From positions 1 through 64,000 of the forward strand of contig NZ_ANHX01000086.1 in the NCBI RefSeq assembly GCF_000316035.1: a stretch of DNA of 64,000 bases, written 5' to 3'. The stretch comes from Paenibacillus sp. PAMC 26794 (GTDB lineage: Bacteria; Bacillota; Bacilli; Paenibacillales; Paenibacillaceae). Below, piece after piece: positions 57,543-64,000 of the stretch. The notes under the pieces are model-generated. The model did not search any database. It was not told the origin of the DNA and saw only the letters and a program-made list of their open reading frames with translations. The position numbers and the translations under genes are program-made. Every line of letters begins with the position of its first letter. Position 1 is the first letter of the stretch.

Positions 57543-58217
57543 TTAATTAGATACAATGGAGTACAGGCCGTACTGTAAATGTAGACTACCGGTCTGCTCC
57601 GTTTCAACCTTAACCTCCGTAGCAAATACACCGGGCATACGCCCGTCTGGGAACCAGGGCTTCTGTTTATCAATGACAATAAACATGCCTTCTGCATCAC
57701 CCGTGGGGGAGAATTGTTTTCCGTCTCCGGCAAATGGTTCAAGTTGATAATGCTCATTCAATGTGTTCATCGTCTCAGGAACATCATCGACAGGCAGACC
57801 GATTTCACTAATGCATAACAGATGCTTCACTTCAAAAGCTTCATCAACTGCATTATCGAGTGAATGGTGAGCGATGAATTCCATCAAGTTGCCGCTTGGA
57901 TCATAAAAATAGAAGGCTGTTGCATCCCAGTAGGGGAAATAAAATTCATCCTGTCCATCTTTCGAGAGCAATGGAATGTTACGGTCTTGAGCCCACCTTT
58001 TCGCATCAGCAAGTTTATTCGTTGGAATCGTAAACGCTACATGATAGTATGGCTTCTCTTGTTCTGGCGCCTTCTTGAAAGATAGGACCGAGTTCCCCAC
58101 ACGAAATGAAACGCATGTTGTACCATCCTCCACAAGATCCAGTTCCAGTAGTGTACCGTAAAACTCTTTTATGGCCTCGACCTGATGTGTCAACAAACCA
58201 ACTTCTCTTATTATCAT
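57543..58217 (-). CDS. VOC/glyoxalase-family protein (two-domain)
   Basis: A 224-residue member of the vicinal oxygen chelate superfamily (glyoxalase, dioxygenase, bleomycin-resistance fold). Two repeats are visible: residues 1-118, with HVAF and YFYDPSGNLMEF supplying the typical His and Glu metal ligands, and about 130-220, a degenerate second half that ends early. A ribosome-binding site AAAGGAGG precedes the ATG. It follows the LysR regulator on the same strand with a 21-nt gap, so the two are probably co-transcribed. The substrate cannot be told from sequence, and there is no evident link to the NRPS cluster. Confidence 0.85.
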   Translation of the reverse strand: MIIREVGLLTHQVEAIKEFYGTLLELDLVEDGTTCVSFRVGNSVLSFKKAPEQEKPYYHVAFTIPTNKLADAKRWAQDRNIPLLSKDGQDEFYFPYWDATAFYFYDPSGNLMEFIAHHSLDNAVDEAFEVKHLLCISEIGLPVDDVPETMNTLNEHYQLEPFAGDGKQFSPTGDAEGMFIVIDKQKPWFPDGRMPGVFATEVKVETEQTGSLHLQYGLYSIVSN

Positions 58218-58238
58218 TTCATTATCCTCCTTTTAATC

Positions 58239-59120
58239 TCACCTTTGATTGAAATACTCGATTGTCTTCTCAATAAATGCCTTGGCCGATTGCGTCAGGT
58301 AACGGTCGGACCGATGGATGATCTCAAAGTGTCGGTATGGCGGATCGTCTGTAATTCGGATGCAACGTAGCGTGGGCTCATTCATGGCTTGGATCAGAGG
58401 ATAAGGCAGCAGTGTTCCACCGACGTTGGCTTTGACCAGGCTAATGATGGAGGTTGCCGAACTGGTCTCCATGATGGTATTTAGGGTAAAGCCATATTTA
58501 CGGCAATAGCCGTCGACCAATTCCCTTCCTGTAAATCCTTCGGGAAACATCACCGTTTGGATATCACGCAGCTCCTGAATTTCAATTGTGCTTCGTTCAG
58601 CCCAATCATGATTCTCGGAAACGACGAGTACATATTCTTCACTGCACAAAGGAATGCGTACAAGCCGCCTATCAGGGGCAGACGTGATCTCGATGCCGAT
58701 GTCGACTTCATTGTCCAACACTTGATTCACGACATAGATCGAAGAGATAACCTTCAATTGCACCTTGGGGAATCGGGCATGAAAATCAACAAGCAGTGGA
58801 GTGAGACGGTAATCCAAATCGGATGGAAGGACACCAATAACCAATCGTCCCCGCTGATCATTCCGGAATTCAGCTAGCGCATCCTGGGTATTCTGTAAAT
58901 GCCGGATCATCTGTACACAGTGCTCCAGAAACAGAGTCCCTGCCTGGGTCATCACAATCTTTTTGCCGACGCGGTCAAACAAAGGAACACCAAGTTCATC
59001 TTCCAACCCACGTATTTGTTGACTCAACGTAGGTTGAGATATGCCAAGTTTCTCAGCTGCCCGTGTAAAATGAAGCTCCTCACACACTGTAATAAAGTTT
59101 TCCATCTGACGAATCTCCAT
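58239..59120 (-). CDS. LysR-family transcriptional regulator
   Basis: A 293-residue LysR-type regulator. The N-terminal winged HTH is at about residues 1-60 (FTRAAEKLGISQPTLSQQIRGLE), followed by a linker helix and a periplasmic-binding-like effector domain (about 90-290). CynR/YybE-like regulators look like this. It is transcribed divergently from an MFS transporter of the CynX type, with a perfect palindrome in between, so control of that transporter is likely. I chose the start at 59120 because GGAGGTG lies 5-6 nt upstream; the ORF is open to 59138, but that start would place the ribosome-binding site inside the gene. Confidence 0.92.
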   Translation of the reverse strand: MEIRQMENFITVCEELHFTRAAEKLGISQPTLSQQIRGLEDELGVPLFDRVGKKIVMTQAGTLFLEHCVQMIRHLQNTQDALAEFRNDQRGRLVIGVLPSDLDYRLTPLLVDFHARFPKVQLKVISSIYVVNQVLDNEVDIGIEITSAPDRRLVRIPLCSEEYVLVVSENHDWAERSTIEIQELRDIQTVMFPEGFTGRELVDGYCRKYGFTLNTIMETSSATSIISLVKANVGGTLLPYPLIQAMNEPTLRCIRITDDPPYRHFEIIHRSDRYLTQSAKAFIEKTIEYFNQR

Positions 59121-59163
59121 GAGTTCACCTCCAATCATTGGTTTTAGTAATCATTTTAATAGA

Positions 59164-59178
59164 AACAATAGTATTGTT
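59164..59178. promoter_or_regulatory. Palindromic candidate LysR operator
   Basis: AACAATA-G-TATTGTT, a perfect 15-nt palindrome in the intergenic region of the divergent LysR and MFS genes. A second inverted repeat AAAGATCC/GGATCTTT (59219-59249) lies closer to the MFS start. Confidence 0.5.
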
Positions 59179-59288
59179 CAATCATTATATTAAATCTATA
59201 CTTAATCGTGCAACACTCAAAGATCCTGACATTAACAAATAGGATCTTTGGTGAAGGCAAGAATACTACTCCCATGAGGTGATTCATA

Positions 59289-60470
59289 ATGAAACTTTTT
59301 TATATTGTATTGGCGCTTATTCTGGCTTCACTGAACTTAAGACCACCGATTACTTCCATTTCTCCTCTGATGAGTACCATACAGAATGATCTGGGTTTGA
59401 GCGGCATGACCGCCAGTCTGTTAACTACACTACCGGTATTATGTATGGGCATATTCGCTCCATTCTCTGTAAGACTAAGTAGAAGGTGGGGGAACGAAGG
59501 TGCCATTGTACTGGCTTTAATCCTTATTGGGATAGGTACGGGATTACGATTGTTCGTAGGTGCAACTCCGTTGATGATGTTCACTTCTTTTCTGTCAGGT
59601 GTAGGGATTGCATTGGCAGGGCCGCTGTTGTCCAGCTTCATTAAGCAGTATTTCCCTAACCGAGTGGCAGCCATGGTGGGCATCTACTCTACAGCAATGG
59701 TGATGGGGGCCAGCATTAGTGTGGGATTATCGGTTCCGCTTCAGCAGACGTTGGGTGGATCTTGGAGAGGTTCTTTGGCTACATGGGCATTACTCGCAGC
59801 CATTGCATTGCCAATCTGGTTAAAATTAGCTTGGTCTGCGCGTACAGAGCGGCAAGCCGGACAAACTTCGGCTGTAGTCCATGCACCACTTCCGGTGAAG
59901 AACAGGCGTGCATGGGTGCTGACACTGTTCTTCGGACTGATGGCCGCGATCTTCTATTCATTAACCGCTTGGCTTGCGCCAGCCATTCAGAGCCATGGAT
60001 ATAGCCAAGAGACTGCTGGCAACATCCAAACGTTATTTACATTGATATCACTGCCCTCAACGTTATTCATTCCGATGCTTGTACACCGATACCAAAGACG
60101 TGTCTTCTGGCTTGTTGGATGTGCGATGTTGGAGTTAATAGGTGTCCTGATGCTGAATCTCTCTGTCAGTCCGTGGCTCGCGGCGATCCCGCTCGGTATT
60201 GGTGCAGGTGGACTGTTCCCGATTGCACTCATGTTACCGATTGATGAGACAAACAATGCTCAGGAAGCTAGTAGCTGGTCCGCTATGACTCAATCTGGTG
60301 GCTACATTCTTGGAGCACTTGGACCGCTGGCGATTGGTTGGCTCCGCGATCTAACAGGCAGCTTCGTGCAAGCATTTTATGGTTTGGCTATCATCATCGT
60401 GTTGCAGATTATCGTTCAATTGGCTATTGGCAATAAAAAAAGTTTAAAAGTTAGCCAGGAGCAGAGCTAA
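59289..60470 (+). CDS. MFS transporter, CynX/NimT family
   Basis: A 393-residue protein with about 12 predicted membrane helices. The N-terminus LNLRPPITSISPLMSTI is the signature of CynX/YycB-type major facilitator proteins, which move small anions or drugs (cyanate transporter CynX, 2-nitroimidazole transporter NimT). GAGGTG lies 9 nt before ATG 59289. It is divergent from a LysR regulator, which is the usual arrangement for this family. The substrate is unknown. Confidence 0.9.
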   Translation: MKLFYIVLALILASLNLRPPITSISPLMSTIQNDLGLSGMTASLLTTLPVLCMGIFAPFSVRLSRRWGNEGAIVLALILIGIGTGLRLFVGATPLMMFTSFLSGVGIALAGPLLSSFIKQYFPNRVAAMVGIYSTAMVMGASISVGLSVPLQQTLGGSWRGSLATWALLAAIALPIWLKLAWSARTERQAGQTSAVVHAPLPVKNRRAWVLTLFFGLMAAIFYSLTAWLAPAIQSHGYSQETAGNIQTLFTLISLPSTLFIPMLVHRYQRRVFWLVGCAMLELIGVLMLNLSVSPWLAAIPLGIGAGGLFPIALMLPIDETNNAQEASSWSAMTQSGGYILGALGPLAIGWLRDLTGSFVQAFYGLAIIIVLQIIVQLAIGNKKSLKVSQEQS

Positions 60471-60507
60471 AAGGCATGTAAAGTAAAATGGATATAAAAT
60501 ATGATCT

Positions 60508-61521
60508 TTATACATGATCTAACAAGTCCAGATAGTACTGCCTTAATGCTTTCTGTAAGATGACGGGCTCTATAATCTTAATCGATTTACCATAGCCCGC
60601 AAGATATCTCACTATGAAATCAAGTTCGTGAGGTTCGTACGAACCGACAAGATACATGTGTCCCATCTTCTCGATGATCTCCATAGATGGGAAATGTTCT
60701 TGCTGGAATAGCTCAATCCCGGCTTCATCAATCAGACATTTGAATGGAATTGCTTGTTCCGATGGTTTCCATAGAGATTGGGCATCCTGTGCATGAAGGT
60801 TAATAACATGAGCGAAAGGTTCAATGTCGGGTACTTCGGCTGAAATGATCCGGTCGCAGCGGAATACACGATACGCCTGTTTATTCAGATCATACGCCTG
60901 GCAATACCAGTAGCCTTTCCTCGCATAGAGCGCGATGGGTTGAATGGTGCGGATATTGGTGTTAGATGTACGAGATGATGGATCTGATTGCTCAGAATAA
61001 GGAAGGTTCGCAGGAGATGGCCTTTGATCAGTAGTTCTCCGCTGATCAGGATACGTAATCTGGATCACTATATTCTGCACAGCAGCCATCAACAGAAACT
61101 CCAAATGCGCACTATCGCGAATCTGCTCCGTATGTTGAAAGGATACCCGGTGTTGGATGTTCTCAATATCCTGTCGTTGCTTGTCGGATAACGCGCTCAT
61201 AAATTTCTCATGTATGGTCCGGAAAGAGACCTGAAAGGGTAAGCTGGAGAAGCTGCGGAGGGCCTGCATCGCAAAATAAAGGGCATGAAGCTCACCCGTA
61301 TTAAACGAAATGGGAGGCAGCTGCATCTGCTGCAGCAGTCGATATCCGCCGTAGCGTCCATATTCGACATAGATGGGCGCACCTAACTCTTCCAATGAAG
61401 CGATATCTCTTAACGCGGTTCGTTTGGAGATCTGGAACTCCTGCATGAGATCTTGCAGGGTGAACTGTTGTTTTTGATTAATAAAGCGCAGCATCTGGTT
61501 CATGCGTTCTGATTTTTTCAT
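60508..61521 (-). CDS. YafY-type HTH/WYL transcriptional regulator
   Basis: A 337-residue regulator: DeoR-like winged HTH at about residues 5-60 (FTLQDLMQEFQISKRTALRDIASLEELGAPIY), then a WYL ligand-sensing domain at about 150-240 (the WYL-equivalent YWYCQAYD lies in it) and a C-terminal extension. I chose ATG 61521 because AGAAGG lies about 6 nt upstream and the HTH then begins near the N-terminus. The open frame reaches 61782 but would run through the divergent gene's start. It is divergent from a PhnB-like gene with a palindrome in between. Confidence 0.9.
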   Translation of the reverse strand: MKKSERMNQMLRFINQKQQFTLQDLMQEFQISKRTALRDIASLEELGAPIYVEYGRYGGYRLLQQMQLPPISFNTGELHALYFAMQALRSFSSLPFQVSFRTIHEKFMSALSDKQRQDIENIQHRVSFQHTEQIRDSAHLEFLLMAAVQNIVIQITYPDQRRTTDQRPSPANLPYSEQSDPSSRTSNTNIRTIQPIALYARKGYWYCQAYDLNKQAYRVFRCDRIISAEVPDIEPFAHVINLHAQDAQSLWKPSEQAIPFKCLIDEAGIELFQQEHFPSMEIIEKMGHMYLVGSYEPHELDFIVRYLAGYGKSIKIIEPVILQKALRQYYLDLLDHV

Positions 61522-61537
61522 ATCGAACCTTCTTAAT

Positions 61538-61556
61538 GGTGCCACAGATTGGCACC
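61538..61556. promoter_or_regulatory. Palindromic candidate operator for the WYL regulator
   Basis: GGTGCCA-CAGAT-TGGCACC, perfect 7-bp arms with a 5-nt spacer, 17 nt upstream of the regulator start codon. TTGGCA (61549-61554) within it, with GATAAG 17 nt later, could be the promoter of the divergent VOC gene, so binding would repress both. Confidence 0.6.
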
Positions 61557-61608
61557 TTTCGTTGTTATAGTGATAAGTGTAATCCAATAGGAAAAAGGAG
61601 GCAATATA

Positions 61609-62052
61609 ATGAATTTTGAAGTGATACCATTTTTGTCGATGAACGGGGATGCGGCGGAAGCCATTGCTTTTTATGAGCAGTTTCTGGGTGCCAAGGTGAT
61701 ATTCAAGAAAAGTTATAAAGAGATGAAGGAAATGAACCCGGGCTTCGAGTACCCTGCCGGTCAAGATGAGTATATTACACATTCGGTGCTGGAGATTGGG
61801 GTTAACAAAGTCATGATTGCGGAAGAAGCAATGGACACGGAGAGAGCATGGCAGCTTGGAAACAGCACGTCACTATGTATTCAATCCAAGGATAAAAATA
61901 CAATCGATCAACTGTATCATTCTTTGGTGCAACATGAGGGCGTGAAGGTACTGGTACCTTACGAACAAAATGAATTCAGCCCAGGTTATGGCATTGTGCG
62001 GGACCCGTTTGGCATTGCGATTCAGCTATGTGTGACGGTGTACGATTTTTGA
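61609..62052 (+). CDS. PhnB-like VOC family protein
   Basis: A 147-residue protein of the PhnB/3-demethylubiquinone methyltransferase-like branch of the VOC superfamily. Visible marks: FLSMNGDAAEAIAFYEQFLGAKV at the N-terminus, ITHSVLEIG, and a C-terminal GYGIVRDPFGIAIQL. AAAGGAGG lies 9 nt before ATG 61609. It is divergent from and probably regulated by the WYL protein. Such gene pairs are common in Paenibacillus and Bacillus; the substrate is unknown. Confidence 0.9.
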   Translation: MNFEVIPFLSMNGDAAEAIAFYEQFLGAKVIFKKSYKEMKEMNPGFEYPAGQDEYITHSVLEIGVNKVMIAEEAMDTERAWQLGNSTSLCIQSKDKNTIDQLYHSLVQHEGVKVLVPYEQNEFSPGYGIVRDPFGIAIQLCVTVYDF

Positions 62053-62518
62053 AATGGATTTAGAACCCCGGGTACGCTGATCTCCTATCCTGCGGGCATT
62101 CAGTATCCGAATCACAGTGGAGCGAAGCGCTGGACACCACGAAAAAAATAATAAAGATGAGACTGTATAAGAAACAGGACGATGCACGACAAATCGTCCT
62201 GTTTTTCTTGTATATAGGGGCTAAACGGTTACTAAAAAACAGAAAAAATGTTACAAATACAGAAGTGTATACTTCTTTGCTTTATGTTACGATACGTAAA
62301 AGTAGATACAGAGATATTTTACGGATGGGATAAGCCATTGCCAGCGGATGAGGTGCAGCAGATTTTCTTTTAAAAATAAATGACAACAGGTGATCCAAAA
62401 AGCTGCAAATCGGGTATCAATAGTAGAGTCATTAGAACCTGATGGATACATATGTTGTTATGATCGTTTTTACTAGTTAAAGGCTGTCTATTATGGAATG
62501 AACTGTGGGGGTTATCAA
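62053..62518. other. Intergenic region before the PAS chemoreceptor gene
   Basis: No gene beyond the terminator at 62172-62206. The frame of the preceding VOC gene stays open for 32 codons after its stop (62053-62148), reading NGFRTPGTLISYPAGIQYPN and more before another stop. It has no own start signal. Confidence 0.4.
62172..62206 (+). terminator. Terminator downstream of the PhnB-like gene
   Basis: Perfect 11-bp stem AACAGGACGAT/ATCGTCCTGTT (62173-62183 with 62193-62203), followed by Ts. Confidence 0.88.
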
Positions 62519-63439
62519 GTGTCTATATTAGATATGGAAAAGAAAGATGTTGTCACCGATGCAATGGTCATCAAGGCGATGGAGAAAAGTCTTGCTATTA
62601 TTCGATTCGATCTGGATCGGCGGGGAACCTACGTGAATGAAGTCTTTGCCCAGACGATGGGATATACGGTAGATGAGATGTATGGCATGAAGCATCAGCA
62701 ACTATGCTTCGGTCAATTTGCGAATACCCCGGACTATGATGCTTTTTGGAATAGCCTATTTAATGGTGTCAGCTTTCAGGACAAGGTTGAACGCAAGGAT
62801 GCAAGAGGGAATTCCGTATGGCTTGAGGCGACATATATGCCGGTGTACGATGAGACGAATCAGAAGATACTGGGTGTCTCCAAAATCGCCACCAACATTA
62901 CCAACCGTCAGAACAACATTTCGGTCGTAGTGAATGAGCTGAAAACGATGTCTCATGAGCTGAATGGGCAGGCAGATGTAGGGATTGAACGCAGCCAGGA
63001 ATTAATGTCCAGTATCTCCTATATCTCAGAGGTGTCGACTTCTAACCGTGCAACGTTGACTCATTTGCAGGAACAGGCTGGATCGATTCAGGGCGTGGTA
63101 CGAACGATACGTGAGATTTCGTCGCAGACGCAACTGCTCGCGTTGAATGCTGCCATTGAGGCTGCACATGCAGGAGAATACGGACGAGGATTCGATATCG
63201 TGGCCAAGGAAGTTAAGAAACTATCCGCAATGGTGGAGAGTTCGATTAATGAGATTCGTGATAGCGTTACCGGAATAACAAAGGAGATTGGTAATATCAC
63301 AGGCGGTACCAAAAAGGTAGAAGAATATGTCGAGCAGAGCCAGAAGCAGATTGAGATCGCATTGAATGATTTTACAGCAATTGCTGCCTCAGCTCACTTG
63401 TTAGATACCAAAGCGGAGCATGTGACCAGAATCGTATAA
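62519..63439 (+). CDS. Soluble PAS-domain chemoreceptor
   Basis: A 306-residue cytoplasmic methyl-accepting-type receptor. An N-terminal PAS domain (about 20-130: FDLDRRGTYVNEVFAQTMGYTVDEMYG ... YMPVYDETNQKILGV) is followed by a coiled-coil signalling domain (about 150-300) with the conserved hairpin tip ISSQTQLLALNAAIEAAHAGEYGRGFDIVAKEVKKL. There is no membrane helix, so the stimulus must be intracellular, and the signal should reach CheA-CheW. The signalling domain is shorter than in full-size receptors. I chose GTG 62519 (GGGGG 7 nt upstream); ATG 62498 is in frame and possible. Confidence 0.88.
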   Translation: MSILDMEKKDVVTDAMVIKAMEKSLAIIRFDLDRRGTYVNEVFAQTMGYTVDEMYGMKHQQLCFGQFANTPDYDAFWNSLFNGVSFQDKVERKDARGNSVWLEATYMPVYDETNQKILGVSKIATNITNRQNNISVVVNELKTMSHELNGQADVGIERSQELMSSISYISEVSTSNRATLTHLQEQAGSIQGVVRTIREISSQTQLLALNAAIEAAHAGEYGRGFDIVAKEVKKLSAMVESSINEIRDSVTGITKEIGNITGGTKKVEEYVEQSQKQIEIALNDFTAIAASAHLLDTKAEHVTRIV

Positions 63440-63454
63440 CAATATATAGTAATA

Positions 63455-63484
63455 GCGGTTCCTTACACAGGAACCGTTTTTTTG
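63455..63484 (+). terminator. Terminator downstream of the chemoreceptor gene
   Basis: Stem CGGTTCC/GGAACCG (63456-63462 with 63470-63476), a 7-nt loop, then eight Ts. Confidence 0.88.
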
Positions 63485-63588
63485 TCGTTCAGTACTCAAA
63501 AAAACGGGAATTATTGTGATCAAACGGGGACACAATACTTGGGAATACCTGCAGCTTTGTCATGCAGAGAAATGTTGGGGTGAGGGTG

Positions 63589-64000
63589 ATGTGGTCAAAA
63601 ATCGTGTCATACATACCTGAGGGGTCTGTGTGGTTTCAAGCTTTTATGGTTGTTGTTGTGCCTATCTTCATCTTTATGGCAACCCGTTGGTTTCATAATT
63701 CCGTAAAAAGAGGAAGCTTCAGCAAGAATAATCATCATAGCATGGAGAAAACAAACAAATCATTGTCTGATATGAGTGAACAGGGTCAGCAAGCGGAAAC
63801 GGGGAAATATGCCAATATTAAGCTTACTGGAAACTATGCTACGGATCTGATCAGTTCAAGAGAAACGTTTGGTAAGAATGCTGACGTACATATCCGGGAA
63901 TTTACTATTCGCGGCACGAATACATCGGTTGCTGTCATGTATGTTGATGGTCTTGTGGATCAGGATATGATTGATGAACATCTGATCACACCACTTATGT
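63589..64000 (+). CDS. Spore germination protein, GerA family (3' truncated by window)
   Basis: The first 137 codons of a gene that continues past the window. From about residue 75 it reads as the GerA-type N-terminal domain: NIKLTGNYATDLISSRETFG, DVHIREFTIRG, then VAVMYVDGLVDQDMIDEHLITPLM. This domain is part of the nutrient germinant receptor A subunit in the spore inner membrane. The first 70 residues are unusual: a hydrophobic stretch at about 15-36 (VWFQAFMVVVVPIFIFMATRW) and then a polar linker. ATG 63589 follows GGTGAGGG closely. An alternative internal Met near residue 52 would give a more typical N-terminus. Confidence 0.88.
   Translation, partial: MWSKIVSYIPEGSVWFQAFMVVVVPIFIFMATRWFHNSVKRGSFSKNNHHSMEKTNKSLSDMSEQGQQAETGKYANIKLTGNYATDLISSRETFGKNADVHIREFTIRGTNTSVAVMYVDGLVDQDMIDEHLITPLM

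Noticed and set aside
1..64000. CRISPR arrays, prophage genes, intact insertion sequences
   Set aside because: No short regularly spaced direct repeats, cas genes, integrases or transposases are visible.

Overview
The window looks like chromosomal DNA of a Paenibacillus (endospore-forming Firmicutes). The support is a tRNA array, the conserved order sigW-rsiW-cdaA-cdaR-glmM-glmS with a glmS ribozyme, a GerA-type spore germination gene at the right edge, and a polymyxin-class NRPS locus. No species is claimed.

Layout. Positions 1-930 hold eleven tRNA genes. A small exported WGxxGxxG protein (minus strand) and ppc follow. Positions 5.1-13.1 kb carry a cell-envelope block: the ECF sigma factor SigW and its anti-sigma factor RsiW, the c-di-AMP cyclase CdaA and its regulator CdaR, GlmM, and GlmS controlled by a self-cleaving ribozyme. 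Positions 13.1-14.4 kb are gene-poor and hold terminators and what looks like a decayed group II intron 3' end. Positions 14.4-57.4 kb are one large, visibly more GC-rich NRPS cluster on the plus strand. From 57.5 kb the sequence returns to ordinary accessory genes: a LysR/VOC pair divergent from an MFS transporter, a WYL regulator divergent from a PhnB-like protein, a soluble PAS chemoreceptor, and the 5' part of a gerA-family gene.

The NRPS cluster. A diaminobutyrate aminotransferase (ectB-like) precedes pmxA, pmxB, two half-size ABC exporters (pmxC, pmxD) and pmxE. Assembly order is PmxE (modules 1-5), PmxA (6-9), PmxB (10 plus TE). I read the ten-residue specificity codes by eye against GrsA-Phe. 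They give: Dab1 (starter C, so N-acylated), Thr2, D-Ser3 (E domain), Dab4, Dab5, D-Leu6 (E domain; Phe not excluded), Ile7, Dab8, Dab9, Leu10 (same pocket as module 6), then thioesterase release. This is the polymyxin/colistin architecture with three changes relative to colistin: Dab3 to D-Ser, Leu7 to Ile, and Thr10 to Leu. As I recall, that combination is the one predicted for macolacin, a colistin congener found by genome mining of Paenibacillus. The assignment is from memory and should be checked.

The most informative observations concern how the variant arose. The module 10 adenylation domain looks chimeric: its N-terminal part matches the Thr-activating module 2, while its specificity core matches the Leu-type module 6. 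The Dab modules are mosaics of one another. The D-Ser module carries an E domain and an unusual linker. PmxA and PmxB both begin with only the C-terminal lobe of a condensation domain, while PmxE and PmxA end with a complete one. The thioesterase has a cysteine in place of the usual nucleophilic serine.
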